From Casuarina equisetifolia (lineage: Eukaryota; Streptophyta; Magnoliopsida; Fagales; Casuarinaceae), in NCBI GenBank assembly GCA_028551475.1, contig CM052360.1:14434501-14498500 (forward strand): a stretch of DNA of 64,000 bases. Reading direction: 5' to 3'. The position numbers were made by a program, and so were the translations under genes. This document shows, piece after piece, positions 11,816 to 23,499 of the stretch. The notes under the pieces are model-generated. The model did not search any database, was not told the origin of the DNA, and was given only the letters and a program-made list of their open reading frames with translations. Position 1 is the first letter of the stretch, and the number at the start of each line of letters is the position of its first letter.

Positions 11816-13768
11816 TAGCCATGGCTGTAAGAAATCACATAAGACTAGTGTAATTTTTTTTTTTATTTTCTACCAAAGGGTCATTATGGTTTTTAAATTT
11901 ATAGTAAGAAAATCCATTTGATTATAAAACTTTCTAATAGCAAATAATTTCCTTTAAAGGGGAAGACTTAGTTAAAAAGGAAACAAAAGCACTTTCAAGA
12001 GATCATAGGTTGAAAGCTATTTATTCATAGTTTAGTGAGCCCTAGAACCTTAATTGAAGAGCTTTGACCATGCTTTATGCTTAAAGAAAGATTGCCATAG
12101 AGATGACTAATGCAGACAGGGGACAACTCTTTTTGGAGAATGAACCAAGGGGTTCAATCAAAGAAAGAGAGAAGGATTCAAGGTAGGTATACAAGAAAGG
12201 TTGACCTTTCTTTCGTTTGAATTATCACATTTGAGTTTCTAATATAGGCTTTCCTAAGTGATATTAATTGAACAAAAGAATGATTTATAGGTGTATATTT
12301 TACTAGTTTACCAATTGTTAATTTATGAATTGCCAAACTTAACCTACCATACTGATTTGGCAGCTCGATTGGAGTATTTAAAAGGAGTTTGTCCCGCACC
12401 TTCTAATGTGTTATTTCTTACCATAACTTTTTAAGTCTCCCACTCCTATATTGCTTGAATTCGTATGTTAAAGTTAAATTTCAATTTTTCTAATGGAATT
12501 TAACTTTTATTTCTATTCCTTTAAATCCAACATGACATGTGTCAAAAAGTGTAGTACCCTAACCCATCAAACAAAGGCTATAAACTCCTATTATGGCTAA
12601 TTCAATGTAACCATATAAATTCAATTCCATATAAACTAGATGGCTAACCTTCACTCCGGGCAGGAAATGATCTACTAAATAGAGAGAACTCCACCTTTAG
12701 AGAGGATACAACATATTGAAATAAAGGAATTTGCTTTGCATATGCTAGTTCATGTTGGCTATCATGACTCATCATAGATTCTCTCACTTCCCTTTGGGGC
12801 ACACATTGCCTATGTCCAACATGCATTGCATGCAGCTTCATGTATCCATGCACATCATACAATGCATGAAGCCCCACTAATTTAACTTTGTATGCTAAGG
12901 AAGCACCACCTCGGGTTAGAGGTAACTTCCTTGACCTTAACTTACCTACTTGCATATCAAATTATATAACTTGAAGCTTTTATCATGCCTCTAAAAGTGG
13001 CTCAACCCATGTTCCTTATGGCAACATACATGGAAATATCAAATTGGAACCAATGACTCCATATGTTGAGGAGTTTGGTTAGATCTCATATCTAACTCTA
13101 CTAGAGGTAAAGTTCCTTAGTGATCCTTATGCTAAAAACCCAAGACCAAGTAGCCCACAATACTGTAGAAATTAAAGGAATGTATCCCTTACAGAAATGT
13201 TACAGAACGATGATGATGAAGCAAACAACTTGTTGCAATGATGAAACCTTTTACTCTTGAAGAAAGTGTCGAGTTGGTAAGCAACCATTTGTTGTTTATG
13301 TTTCTTTTGTTTTCTTTGTGTTGGAAAGCGTGACAATCATTTTTTCTTGTAATATAATATTTAAAACTACTACTATAAATAGGAATCATTGCCTTCATAC
13401 AAAATAGTCAAGAATTTTGCATAAGCTTTTATCTATTAGATCAAGAAGCTTTGTCTACATTGTTTGACATATTATAATACTAGCCTAGTACTTTCATTGC
13501 TTATCTTGGTTATCGTCATATCTTTTTCTTATTCTCATCTTTGTTATATAAAAACTCCAACTTTCCTCTATTTGAAATCCACTTCTTTCATTGTCTTTTT
13601 TTGTACTTTTTTGGAATCTTTCTCTTATTGTGAGGTTTAAAACCGCATTTTTTTCCCTGAGGTTGCTTGCTACCAGTTCATCCATTTCTAATGATTTTTA
13701 AAAAGTAGGTTCAAATGATTGAATTGCAATAGCAATGGTAAATGCCATAATGGATGTCATGAGATCCT
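11816..13768. repeat. Unclassified duplicated segment Y, copy 1
   Basis: This matches 42216-44145 at roughly 90% by eye. Its remainder continues beyond the Copia alpha insertion at 28114-28214. A TATA-box-like CTATAAATAG sits near 13374-13383, as in copy 2 near 43752, which gives the region the look of an LTR or promoter, though I cannot find its ends. A coding-looking stretch on the plus strand at about 12730-13080 is shared with copy 2 but has stops here. I do not recognise the product. Confidence 0.55.
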
Positions 13769-15260
13769 TGTTGGGTTTATGGCTATCCAAGAAGGGGGGG
13801 TTGAATTGGATATTTGGAAGTTTAATAAATTTAAAATTTTCTTTCTGTTTGTTTTTCTATAATGAATACAGCTAAACAAATTATCACAATAGTAATGAAA
13901 TATTTAATAGAAGAATTAAATCAGAGAAATTCACACATAAGAATTTCACAGTGGTTCGGCCCTTTTTCACCTACTTCCACCCTCTTCTCCTTCAACTCAA
14001 ACTGAGTTGAAATCTGCTTTACTTCAAACAAGGAGAGCACCTTTCCTCCACCTCACAACTCCTCAAAAGGAGTTATATAGTTCATGGTTACAAGGTTAGG
14101 TTTATAGAAACCTTAATACATCAAGCTTACTCCTCAAATATATGATATGAGTGAGGATTCAAGCTTATCAGAGAGCTAATTGAATGTATACAAGATCAAT
14201 TTAAGCTTTAATCCCAAAAACCCCAATTTCACAAATCTAGGATTTTTGAATTTACAATAATCTTTATGTGCAAATAATTTTATAATCAATCTAGCACATA
14301 TAAAGATTAATCTATCAAATGATATTCAAAAGATAACAAGTTTAAAGAATATCACCGAAGATTTTCTTTTCCTTCAAACGATACCGAACATAATTATAAG
14401 CACAAATCGATAAGGGCTTTTCTTTCTCTTAATCAGATTAGCAATAATATATCACAGCAAGCACCAATGTTTCATCCGAATCCCCCTTTTATAGCAGGTA
14501 CTTGAACCTTGAATAGATTAGGGTTTTGGTTCAAACCTTTTTGAAATCCTTTTGTTGGGATTTGATGGATTTGACGTTGTAATGAAACAAGTGATGATTT
14601 TTAGCAAAATAGCCGTTCTGACATCCAGTCGCCTCACCATTCTTCCCATTGGAGCCATCATCGCAGGAAAGAGAGATTAAGAAAAGAAGAGTTTCAGAGT
14701 GCGGCTAGGGCTTTCATCTTTTGGTCATAAGAGCTTATGCTTTTATTTGCTTCCATACGCTACCGTTTAATGCTTCATAAGTTGGCTTCTTTACACAGGC
14801 TAAAGTTTTACGGGCTGAAGCTTTCATTCATGGGCTAGAGCAATTATTCACGGGCTGAATAAATAAATAAGCTTCATGTGTCCATATATATGGTCAGTCC
14901 ATTACACCTATACATACACCAATTCCAAGTATCAAAGTTCCTTTAACATAACCAAGAATGTAGATTAATCTATGAAATAAAATATTCAAAGATTAAATAA
15001 ACTTGGCTTCATATTTGATGTTAAATAATAAAATATAGGAACCCGGTTACTTTATAATATCATTAATTAATATTATAATTTGCACACCTTTTACTTCCTT
15101 TGAGTTTTGATATGTGCACACACAAGATCTCATATTTTCTATCATATATGCAAGTATGATATTATGTTTAATACATGTTCAAATAAATATAAAATTCTAT
15201 TTGACATATATTCTCATAAAATTTTTCTCAATCAAAACATATAGCACATGATTTTCAACA
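13769..15260 (-). repeat. Copia alpha 3' LTR
   Basis: A 1492-bp LTR, TGTTGGGTTT...TTTTCAACA on the plus strand. It pairs with 26588-28108. The shared palindrome lies at 15053-15077. Just right of it (15261-15276) is the polypurine tract of the minus-strand element, read as AAAATGGGGAGAT in reverse complement. Confidence 0.9.
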
Positions 15261-15327
15261 ATCTCCCCATTTTTTATGATGACAAAATTTTCGTACTGAA
15301 TTGAGTTGCACATGTTATTTTGCTATA

Positions 15328-15453
15328 CATGAACACGTAAATGCAGTAAGCATAAACCTATAACAATTTCATGAACACGTGAATGTAGTAAGCATAAACC
15401 TATAACAATTTCATGAACACGTGAATGCAGTAAGCATAAACCTATAATTGTTG
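15328..15453. repeat. 42-bp tandem repeat, three copies
   Basis: Three units begin at 15328, 15370 and 15412, each built on CATGAACACGTGAATG and AGTAAGCATAAACC. The array lies between the RNase H remains and the 3' LTR of Copia alpha. It is not present in the matching places of Copia beta and gamma. Confidence 0.85.
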
Positions 15454-15826
15454 TCATGAATATACATCAAAGGATCACAACAAATATATTTGCATACTCA
15501 GTAGGATGTAAGGGAGTTTATCCCACGTTTTGCACTAAGAGTCAGAGATGGAATATACATGTGCTAGAATGAATGTACTCTCTCCCCCTTTTTGTTATTT
15601 GCAAAAAGAGCATAGCAATGGAAGATAATCAGGCAGAGCAAATAAGAATGAAGACAATCCTTAAAAAAATAGGTAAAAATGAAGAGGATAGCAGCAGAGA
15701 TTTGACCTGGTGCGGATGTACAGATAGGGCTCCCCCTTAGAATAGTAGCCGAGAATACAGTATGATAAAACAGATTGCTCACAGAGTTCAAGCAACGTCA
15801 TTAAGCAAACACATACCAAGTTCTCT

Positions 15827-17078
15827 TCAGAGAGTAGAGAACTTATTATGGTCCAATGGTTTTGTGAAAATGTTAGCAAGTTGCTGGTCAGTGCTAACAA
15901 ATTCAATAGAGATATCTGATTTTTCAACATGGTCACGAATGAAGTGATGTCTTATCTCTATATGTTTGGTTTTAGAGTGTTGTATTGGGTTTTTAATGAG
16001 ATTTATGGCATTAGTATTATCACATTTCAATTGAATCTTAGTGAAATGAAGACAGTAATCCTCTAATTGCTGTTTCATCCATAGAATCTGAGCATAGTAA
16101 CTAGCCGCAGCTATATATTCTGCCTCAGTGGAAGAAAGAGCAACGCTATTTTGTTTCTTAGAGTGTCAAGAAATCAGCATATGTCCTAAAAATTGACAGG
16201 TACCACTAGCGCTTTTTCGATCAATTTTACACCTAGCATAGTTAGAATCACTAAATGCATGTAGATTAAACATAGTGTCTTTTGAATACCAAATGCCTAA
16301 TGTGATTAAGTCCTTCAAATACCGAAAAATCCTTTTAACAGCTTTTAAGTGTTGTTCCTTGGGATTAGATCAAAATCTTGCACATAAACAAACACTAAAC
16401 ATGATGTTTGGCTGAGAAGCAGTCAAATATAACAGGGAACCAATCATGCCTCTGTTCATTTTAGAATAAACATAAACTCCAACATTGTCATTTGATAAAG
16501 ATGTAGATGTGCTCATAGGAGTATTTATGGGTTTGGAATCATGCATGTTATATTTCTTGAGTAATTCCTTAGTATATTTAGTTTGACTTATGAATATTCC
16601 TTTAGGTGTTTGTTTAATTTGAAGTCTAAGAAAGTAATTTAACTCACCCATCATGCTTATCTCAAACTCATGTTTCATATTATCAGCAAATTGTTCACAC
16701 ATAGCAGAATTTGTAGAACCAAACACAATATCATCAACATAGATTTGAACATTCAAAATCTCTTTTCCTGGTGTCTTGATAAACAATTTATTATCTACCT
16801 TTCCTTTTCTAAAATTTGTATTTAATAGAAAGTTGCTTAGTTTATCATACCAAGCCCGTGGGGCTTGTTTTAACCCATATAAAGCTTTGGAAAGCTTGAA
16901 TTCATGATCTGGCCATATGGGATCTTCAAATCCAGGTGGTTGTTCAACATAAAACCTCTTCCTTAACAACACCATTTAAAAAGGCATTTTTCACATCAAT
17001 TTGAAATTATGTGAAATTCATATAGCAAGCAAAAGCAAACAACATCCGAATAGCTTCTAACCTAGCTATAGGAGCAAA
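15827..17078 (-). pseudogene. Copia alpha reverse transcriptase (C-terminal part) and RNase H
   Basis: Minus-strand fossil coding sequence. The reverse transcriptase part shows the Copia signatures [17 protein letters not shown] and the catalytic YVDDIVFGS, then the RLQIKQTPKGIFISQ and MIGSLLYLTASQP stretches. RNase H follows towards lower coordinates, ending in [20 protein letters not shown]. The right edge at 17079-17083 is the target duplication of the nested Gypsy element, which separates this block from the rest of the domain at 23082 and above. Broken. Confidence 0.9.
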
Positions 17079-17083
17079 CGTTT

Positions 17084-18356
17084 TGATAACTCTATTTTTA
17101 TAAAGTTATTTTACCTATTTTAGGTAATAAATAACTTTAATAATTGTGAGAAAACATTTAAACTCCTCTTTATTTACCTAAATTTATCTTGTTTATGTAG
17201 CACAAGTAGGCAAGGAGAAAAGGGATGAACATGGAAAGCTTGATGCTTATTGTTTGGCAAAATCGTAATATCAAGATCAAGAGAGTCAAGAAGGGCTTGG
17301 GCTTTGAATGATTGTTATTAGATTTTATTGTTATTAGGTTTTCTAAATAAATAGAAAACCTAATCATATTGGAGTTCAAAACCTAATTAAATTAAGAGTT
17401 CAAAACCCAATTGTTTTAGATCTCTAAAACCCAATTGTTTTAAATTTCTAAAACCCAATTCTATTAGGATAAAAGTAAGTCTAAACCTAAACCCTATTTA
17501 AGAGAAGAGAAGAGGCAAAAGAAAGGGGAGGAGGAAATTGAGCACAACTCAAGGAAGAGACCAAGAATTCAAGGTTTTCTTGAATAGAAGACAAAAAGGG
17601 TGACAGACTTCTTGTTCTTGGATTCAAGATGCCTTCTTTATTTCTTATTACTATTCTTCCTCATTATTTCTTTATGTTTTAGTTTATTTTTGGTTAGAGC
17701 TATGATGTAACCTAATTATGATGGTATGAATCTTATGATTATTATGTTTTGCAAGATATTTTGTTTATGTGAAGTTATATACTACTGTGTTTAATGCTTT
17801 TAAGTGATTAGCTATCACTTGAATGATCTGATTTGCATGTTTGAGACCAACAGGAGATGATATGCAATTACTTCTTGTAATGTGTAACCATAAATTAAAT
17901 ATGGATAGACATATACCATATTGTTTGTGTGGCTTTCGGTGTAAACTGGGAATGTTCATAGATCCTAATGCATTTAGTTTGTTTCAATTCACATATAGAG
18001 ATATAGTGAGTTAATGAACTAAGTAGGTTTGCTATACCTAGACATAGGATAGTAAATAAATTAGGAGATTCCGCCATCACATAGATATTATCCTTCTTTC
18101 AAGCATAAATAATCAATATTAATACCTAGTAATTATGGTGAAATCATATGCTCTAACATATTTCTTGTATTTAGTTTTCTTAGATTTAGTTAGTTAATCT
18201 ATCATTTATAAATTTGATTTGCTAAATAAATTCTAGGAGTTGTTCACTGTTAGTAATTAATTGGTTTAGTAATCACCAATCTCTGTGGGACGATATGTTT
18301 CTTATCATTATATTAGTCGTTCAACATGTTCACTTACATTTAGATTTCACCAAACA
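17084..18356 (+). repeat. Gag-only Gypsy 5' LTR
   Basis: A 1273-bp LTR from TGATAACTCTA to CACCAAACA. It pairs with the 3' LTR at 21880-23076 (1197 bp). The first 230 bp show about a dozen differences from the partner by eye, mostly transitions; the rest is closer. Confidence 0.9.
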
Positions 18357-18362
18357 AGTTTT

Positions 18363-18384
18363 TGGCACTGTTGCTGGGGATTGG
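18363..18384 (+). other. Primer binding site, tRNA-Asp type
   Basis: Six bases after the 5' LTR stands TGGCACTGTTGCTGGGGATT, which matches the complement of the 3' end of plant tRNA-Asp (TGGCGCCGTTGCCGGGGATC) apart from a few C-to-T or G-to-A transitions. tRNA-Asp priming is usual in Athila-type Gypsy elements. Confidence 0.85.
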
Positions 18385-18439
18385 TTGTTTTACTACTGAT
18401 TAATATTAATACCGAATGATTTCTAGGTTTAATCTAGCT

Positions 18440-18665
18440 TTTATTTTCTTTTAAGAAAAAAATCATTTTTTTTAAATTTTTAATTCTTGAAAAAAATTGT
18501 TTCTTTTAATTCTTGAAAAAAAATCATTTCTTTTAATTCTTGAAAAAAAAAATTTTAAGTTGTTAAAACAAAAAAATCATTTTTTTAACTGTAAAAAAAG
18601 AGAAAATAAAGAATTCATTTTTTTTTATTTTGCTTTATTTTTCCTCTTAAAAGAAAAAAAAAGTC
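18440..18665. repeat. A/T-tract leader with short tandem units
   Basis: The gag leader is made of alternating A-runs and T-runs, with about three units of some 31 bp based on TTTTAATTCTTGAAAAAAA. It lies between the primer site and gag. Such runs are also prone to sequencing length errors. Confidence 0.7.
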
Positions 18666-18699
18666 TTTGTTAAGTTGTTGTTGTAGAAAGTTAAGCAAC

Positions 18700-19500
18700 A
18701 ATGATGGAGAACAATGATGGTATACGTAGACTGCTGAAAGATTATGCACTATCATTTTGAAATGCCACAACAAGCTTTCAAAGGCCTGCAATTCAGGCAA
18801 ATAACTTTGAGATCAAGCCCATGCTCATTAAGATGCTTCAAAAATCTGTGCAATATAGTGGGCTACCAAATGAGGATCCAAATGCTTACATTGAAGCATT
18901 CCTTGAATTTTGTGACATGATTGGAGATCATGGAATTACAGAAGATGTTATTAGGTTGAAACTATTTTCATTTCCTCTTAGAGATACAGCTAAGAATTGG
19001 TTCTTTTCACCTCTTGCAGGATTAATTACTACATGGGATGATTTGGCTCAGAAATTTCTTGGTAAGTTCTTTCCTTTTGCAAGATCTACTAAATTGTGTA
19101 ACGATATTTTCACTTTTGAGCAGATGAATGATGAATTATTATATGAAGCTTGGGAGAGATTCAAGGAACTTTTAAGGATATGTCCAAATCATGGATTAGC
19201 CACGTGGCTACAAGTACAAACCTTTTATGATGGGTGTAGTATGAATCTTCGTTGTGTAATTGATACAGCTGCAGGAGGGGACTTACATAGCAAAACACTA
19301 TAAGAGGCATTTAATTTTCTAAAGGAGATGGCATTTGATAACTATCAATGGTCTACTGAGAGACTACCAATGCATCAAGCAAGTGGAGTCCATGAAGTAG
19401 ATACCCTCACCAACTTATGTGCAGAATTGGAAGTGTTCCTAAAGAATAGAGAATATGAATTTTGTGGTGGAGCACATGAGAGCATAGAATGTTGAATAGG
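18700..19500 (+). pseudogene. Gypsy gag (retrotransposon gag domain)
   Basis: The longest open block, 18821-19303, carries the plant Gypsy gag signature: SGLPNEDPNAYIEAFLEFCD, then LFSFPLRDTAKNWFFSP, TTWDDLAQKFLGKFFP, ELLYEAWERFKELLRICPNH and WLQVQTFYDGC. This is the Retrotrans_gag domain (capsid), typical of Athila and related clades. The frame extends on both sides of the open block. Fossil; broken. Confidence 0.9.
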
Positions 19501-19633
19501 TAACCCTTATGCTCATAATAATTATACTAATTTTGTTGGGATTCTAAACAGGTCACAAAATGATTATTACTCTAACACATACAATTCGAGATGGCACAAC
19601 CATCAAACCTTTTCATGGAGTAACCCAAATGAG

Positions 19634-20267
19634 ATGAGACCGCAACCAACATTTAGGCAAACAGAAAAGGCGAAGCCTAATTTAGAGGACATGTTCACTA
19701 AGATGATGCAAAACGATGAAGAGAGATTCCAAATACAAGAAGCATCAATCAAAAGATTAGAGGCACAAATGGGTCAATTGATTAGCATGATTTCAGAGAG
19801 ACAAGAGGGTCCTTTGCCTAGCGATGTGGAGAAAAGCCCTATAGATACTGCAGAGGCAATAACCCTAACATGTGGCAAGCAAGTAGGAGAAGATGATGCT
19901 GACAAGGAGATTTTTCAAGAGAATAGATAAGGATGTCAACATACAACTTGAGGAGGCACCTAGGAGCAAGCTTGTTCCAGAAAATCCTATGCCCTTTATA
20001 ACTTCAGCTCCATCTCCCTATAAATTCCAGCAACGCGTAAAAGATAAGGAGTTTTTGGAATTCCTTGATATATCTTTAAAACTACACATTAATATTTCTT
20101 TTGCAGATGCTCCAGTTCAAATATCTAATTGTACAAAATTATTGAACGAGATACTGGAGAACAAAAGGAAGTTGGAAGTATATGAGACAATTGTGCTTAT
20201 CGAAGAATGCTCAACAATCAAACAACACAAGCTGTCTCCTAAGCTATTGGAGTTTCATCCTCCTTGA
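19634..20267 (+). pseudogene. Gypsy gag, C-terminal region
   Basis: Two overlapping open blocks (19634-19930 and 19893-20267). The first has a coiled stretch (RLEAQMGQLISMISERQEG) and a LTCGKQV motif like the LTLRSGKE of Athila gag. The second has EFLDISLKLHINISFADAP and IEECSTIKQHKLSPKL, which in full elements lead into the protease and reverse transcriptase. Here the frame ends a few codons after SPKL and is followed by the post-pol region (AAGCACTTCTTGGGAGGCAA, 20309-20328). Broken. Confidence 0.85.
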
Positions 20268-20279
20268 GCAACATGTGGA

Positions 20280-21879
20280 CGATAGTTTGGCTGAAAACTT
20301 TAAAGTAAGCACTTCTTGGGAGGCAACTCAAGTATTTTGTTAGCAGTTTGGTTAGAAGGCTGTCACCATATGCTCATCACAACTCCATTTTAACAACCTG
20401 TAATCAAGGGAGTTTTCTTATTCCTTCTTTATTATTGATTTCTTTTGTTTTTACATTGAGGACAATGCTTCATTCAAGTTTCGGGGTAGGGAAAGAACCT
20501 TTGTGCTAAATTTGATTGATTTTTTTTAATCATGATTACATCCCATGTTGTGAATTCTTGGTGATTCTTTGGAAGATATAGATTTTGTTCAAACCTGTAA
20601 TTATGGTGTGAGTTAAGTGTGATTTTGATTATGTTGATCCACCTATTAAGCACTAAAAGTCCTTCATTTTTTAAATTGTGTGTATCTCTAGAAAACATTC
20701 ATATGAAGTATGTGATTTTCTTAAATCTCATTTGGATCTTAGATTTTGTTTGATTTCCTCTTGAGGTGAAATCCTAGGCTGCATCTAATTGAGAAAATGA
20801 TTTAGGCCATTCTTTGGATCATTTGAGCCTTTCAAGCCAACCCTATTTATTTATCATTACTCACCCCGTTGAGCCTTGATTCTTATCCATTTTTTTTTAT
20901 GACACCCACATATATATATACCTTTGAGCCTTTGACAAATTATCTTTTTGTCCCTCACCCTTAAACATATTGATTTTTAGGATATAAGTCTATTTGAGTG
21001 AAGAGAAGTTGAGGGGAAGGATGTTATATGGGAAGGATGTTGATTGTAATGATTATGTAGTATAATATGTTACTTTTGTGAATGCAAAAAAAAGAAAAAG
21101 AAAAAGAAAAAGAAAAAGAAAAAAAAGAAGAAAAGAAAATGGAAATGCAACATCTGTCCAAGATTGGAATTCTCTTATTGCTTATTGTCAAATTTAAGCC
21201 ACTCAAGGTTCAGAAACTGGCTTTTGCATAGTAGTTGGATATCATCAGCAAGATAAGATTATAATAATTACATTTCTAGTCCTACTACTTGCTTTATTAT
21301 TGTAAGCATAATTGTGACTTTTGTGAGTGTCAAAATCCAAGTGAAATCAAGTATTATTGGGAAGAAAAGAATGAGAGAAGTGGTGATAGAAAGATCATTT
21401 GTGAAAAAAAAAGTGATGGTAGAAAGTGACAAGAGTTTTTGATCTAGAAAGTAATGTGTTCATGGGTGAATTAAGCCTAAATGACTTTCATCTTACCCTT
21501 AGCCCAGCCTTACATTACAAGCTTATAAAAGTCCTATTGATTTTTGATTAGATGATTGGCTTACATTAGTGGAGAGAGGAATGAAAAGCAAATATATGAG
21601 GTTTGGTTAAAGATTTTGAGAGATTGCATATTAATGTGGATCTATTTGGAGTGCATATAGTTGAAAAGATAAGGACTCACACACACATACGTGGTCAACA
21701 TAGTTAAGAGTCTATCTTATCTTATAAAACAATTGTGGTATTTGGATGAAAGTTATATTTTTCTTTGAATTGTTGAGTTTGAGGAATTATGAGAAAATTT
21801 CATAAAGGGTTTTTGTCTAAAACATATATTGTTTATTACTTTTGCTAGAGGACTAGCAAAATGTTAAGTTTAGGGGTTT
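20280..21879 (+). other. Gypsy 3' untranslated region
   Basis: Non-coding part between gag and the 3' LTR, starting with the GGGAGGCAA motif region and ending with the polypurine tract AGTTTAGGGGTTT just before 21880. It holds an (AAAAAG)n microsatellite at 21086-21139, matched by a similar tract at 37268-37317 in the second copy. Confidence 0.75.
21086..21139 (+). repeat. (AAAAAG)n microsatellite
   Basis: About eight units of AAAAAG with slight variation, inside the Gypsy 3' untranslated region. A related but less regular tract lies at 37268-37317. Confidence 0.9.
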
Positions 21880-23076
21880 TGATAACTCTATTTTTATAGA
21901 GTTATTTTACCTATTTTAGGTAATAAATAACTTTAATAATTGTAAGAAAACATTTGAACTCCTTTTTATTTACCTAAATTTATTTTGTTTATGTAGCATA
22001 AGGAGGTAAGGAGAAAAGGGATGAACATGGAGAGCTTAATGCTTATTGTCTGGCAAAATCATAATATCAAGATCAAGAGAGTCAAGATGGGCTTGGGCTT
22101 TGAATGATTGTTATTAGATTTTATTGTTATTAGGTTTTCTAAATAATTATAAAACCTAATCATATTAGGAGTTCAAAGCCTAATTAAATTAGGAGTTCAA
22201 AACCTAATTAAATTAAGAGTTCAAAACCCAATTGTTTTAGATCTCTAAAACCCAATTGTTTTAAATTTCTAAAACCCAATTCTATTAGGATAAAAGTAGG
22301 TCTAAACCTAAACCCTATTTAAGAGAAGAGAAGAGGCAAAAAAAAAGGGGAGGAGGAAATTGAGCACAACTCAAGAAAGAGACCAAGAATTCAAGGTTTT
22401 CTTGAATAGAAGACAAAAAGGGTGACAGACTTCTTGTTTTTGGATTCAAGATGCCTTCTTTATTTCTTATTACTATTCTTCCTCATTATTTCTTTATGTT
22501 TTAGTTTATTTTTGGTTAGAGCTACGATGTAACCTAATTATGATGGTCTGATTTGCATGTTTGAGACCGACAAGAGATGATATGCAATTACTTCTTGTAA
22601 TGTATAACCATAAATTAAATATGGATAGACATATACCATATTGTTTGTGTGACTTTCGATATAAACTGGGAATGTTCATAGATCCTAATGCATTTAGTTT
22701 GTTTTAATTCACATATAGAGATATAGTGAGTTAATGAACTAAGTAGGTTTGCTATACCTAGACATAGGATAGTAAATAAATTAGGAGATTCTGCCATCAC
22801 ATAGATATTATCCCTCTTGCAAGCATAAATAATCAATATTAATACCTAGTAATTATGGTGAAATCATATGCTCTAACATATTTCTTGTATTTAGTTTTCT
22901 TAGATTTAGTTAGTTAATCTATCATTTATAAATTTGATTTGCTAAATAAATTCTAGGAGTTGTTCACTATTAGTAATTAATTGGTTTAGTAATCACCAAT
23001 CTCTGTGGGACGATATGTTTCTTATCATTATATTAGTCGTTCGACATGTTCACTTACATTTAGATTTCACCGAACA
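21880..23076 (+). repeat. Gag-only Gypsy 3' LTR
   Basis: A 1197-bp LTR from TGATAACTCTA to CACCGAACA, followed by target duplication CGTTT at 23077-23081. It pairs with 17084-18356. Confidence 0.9.
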
Positions 23077-23081
23077 CGTTT

Positions 23082-23499
23082 CATCATAGTTAATTCCTTC
23101 TTCTTGACTATATCCTTGAGCTACCAATCTAGCTTTGTTTCTTGTAATGATCCCACATTCATCTAACTTATTTCTGAACATCCATTTGGTTCCTATAACC
23201 GATTGGTTCTGTGGTCTTGGAACTAATTTTCAAACTTTACTCCTTTCAAACTTATTTAGTTCTTCTTGCATAGCAAGGAACCAACTCCTATCTTTAAGAG
23301 CTTCATTTGCTTTCTTTGGCTCTATTTAAGACAAGAAAGCTTGATGTTCACACTTGTTATGATATTTAGATCGTGTGCTCACTTTATTTGCTGGATTTCC
23401 TAGAATGTGTTGTTGATCTACTTCATTTCTGACTCTCGAGAAAGTAAATTCTCTAGAGTCTAACTCCCCTTTAACGGATGCATATTTGTCATTTGCATT
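23082..23499 (-). pseudogene. Copia alpha reverse transcriptase, N-terminal part
   Basis: Minus-strand fossil sequence immediately right of the Gypsy element. It matches the start of the reverse transcriptase domain and the linker before it, as also seen at 31740-32098 in Copia beta and 48380-48780 in gamma. Broken. Confidence 0.7.

Larger units (their letters stand above)
17084..23076 (+). mobile_element. Gag-only Gypsy element (Athila-like, TR-GAG type)
   Basis: A 5993-bp element with LTRs at 17084-18356 and 21880-23076, target duplication CGTTT (17079-17083 and 23077-23081), a tRNA-Asp-type primer site at 18363-18384, a polypurine tract at about 21867-21879 and a gag region. The internal part is only about 3.5 kb and shows no protease, reverse transcriptase or integrase. 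Gag runs directly into the region that in full-length relatives lies after pol. The second copy in this window (36173-38024) has the same join. It is therefore best read as a non-autonomous lineage that borrowed enzymes. It lies inside the reverse transcriptase region of Copia alpha and is thus younger than it. The gag frame itself is broken in a few places. Confidence 0.9.

Noticed and set aside
15261-15826. Envelope-like third frame expected in some SIRE elements
   Set aside because: The stretches between RNase H and the 3' LTR in alpha (15261-15826), beta (29978-30480) and gamma (46603-47100) are too short and show no such frame.
18363-18384. tRNA-Asp-like sequence, considered as a tRNA gene fragment
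   Set aside because: Only about 20 bases match and they stand next to an LTR end; it is the primer binding site.
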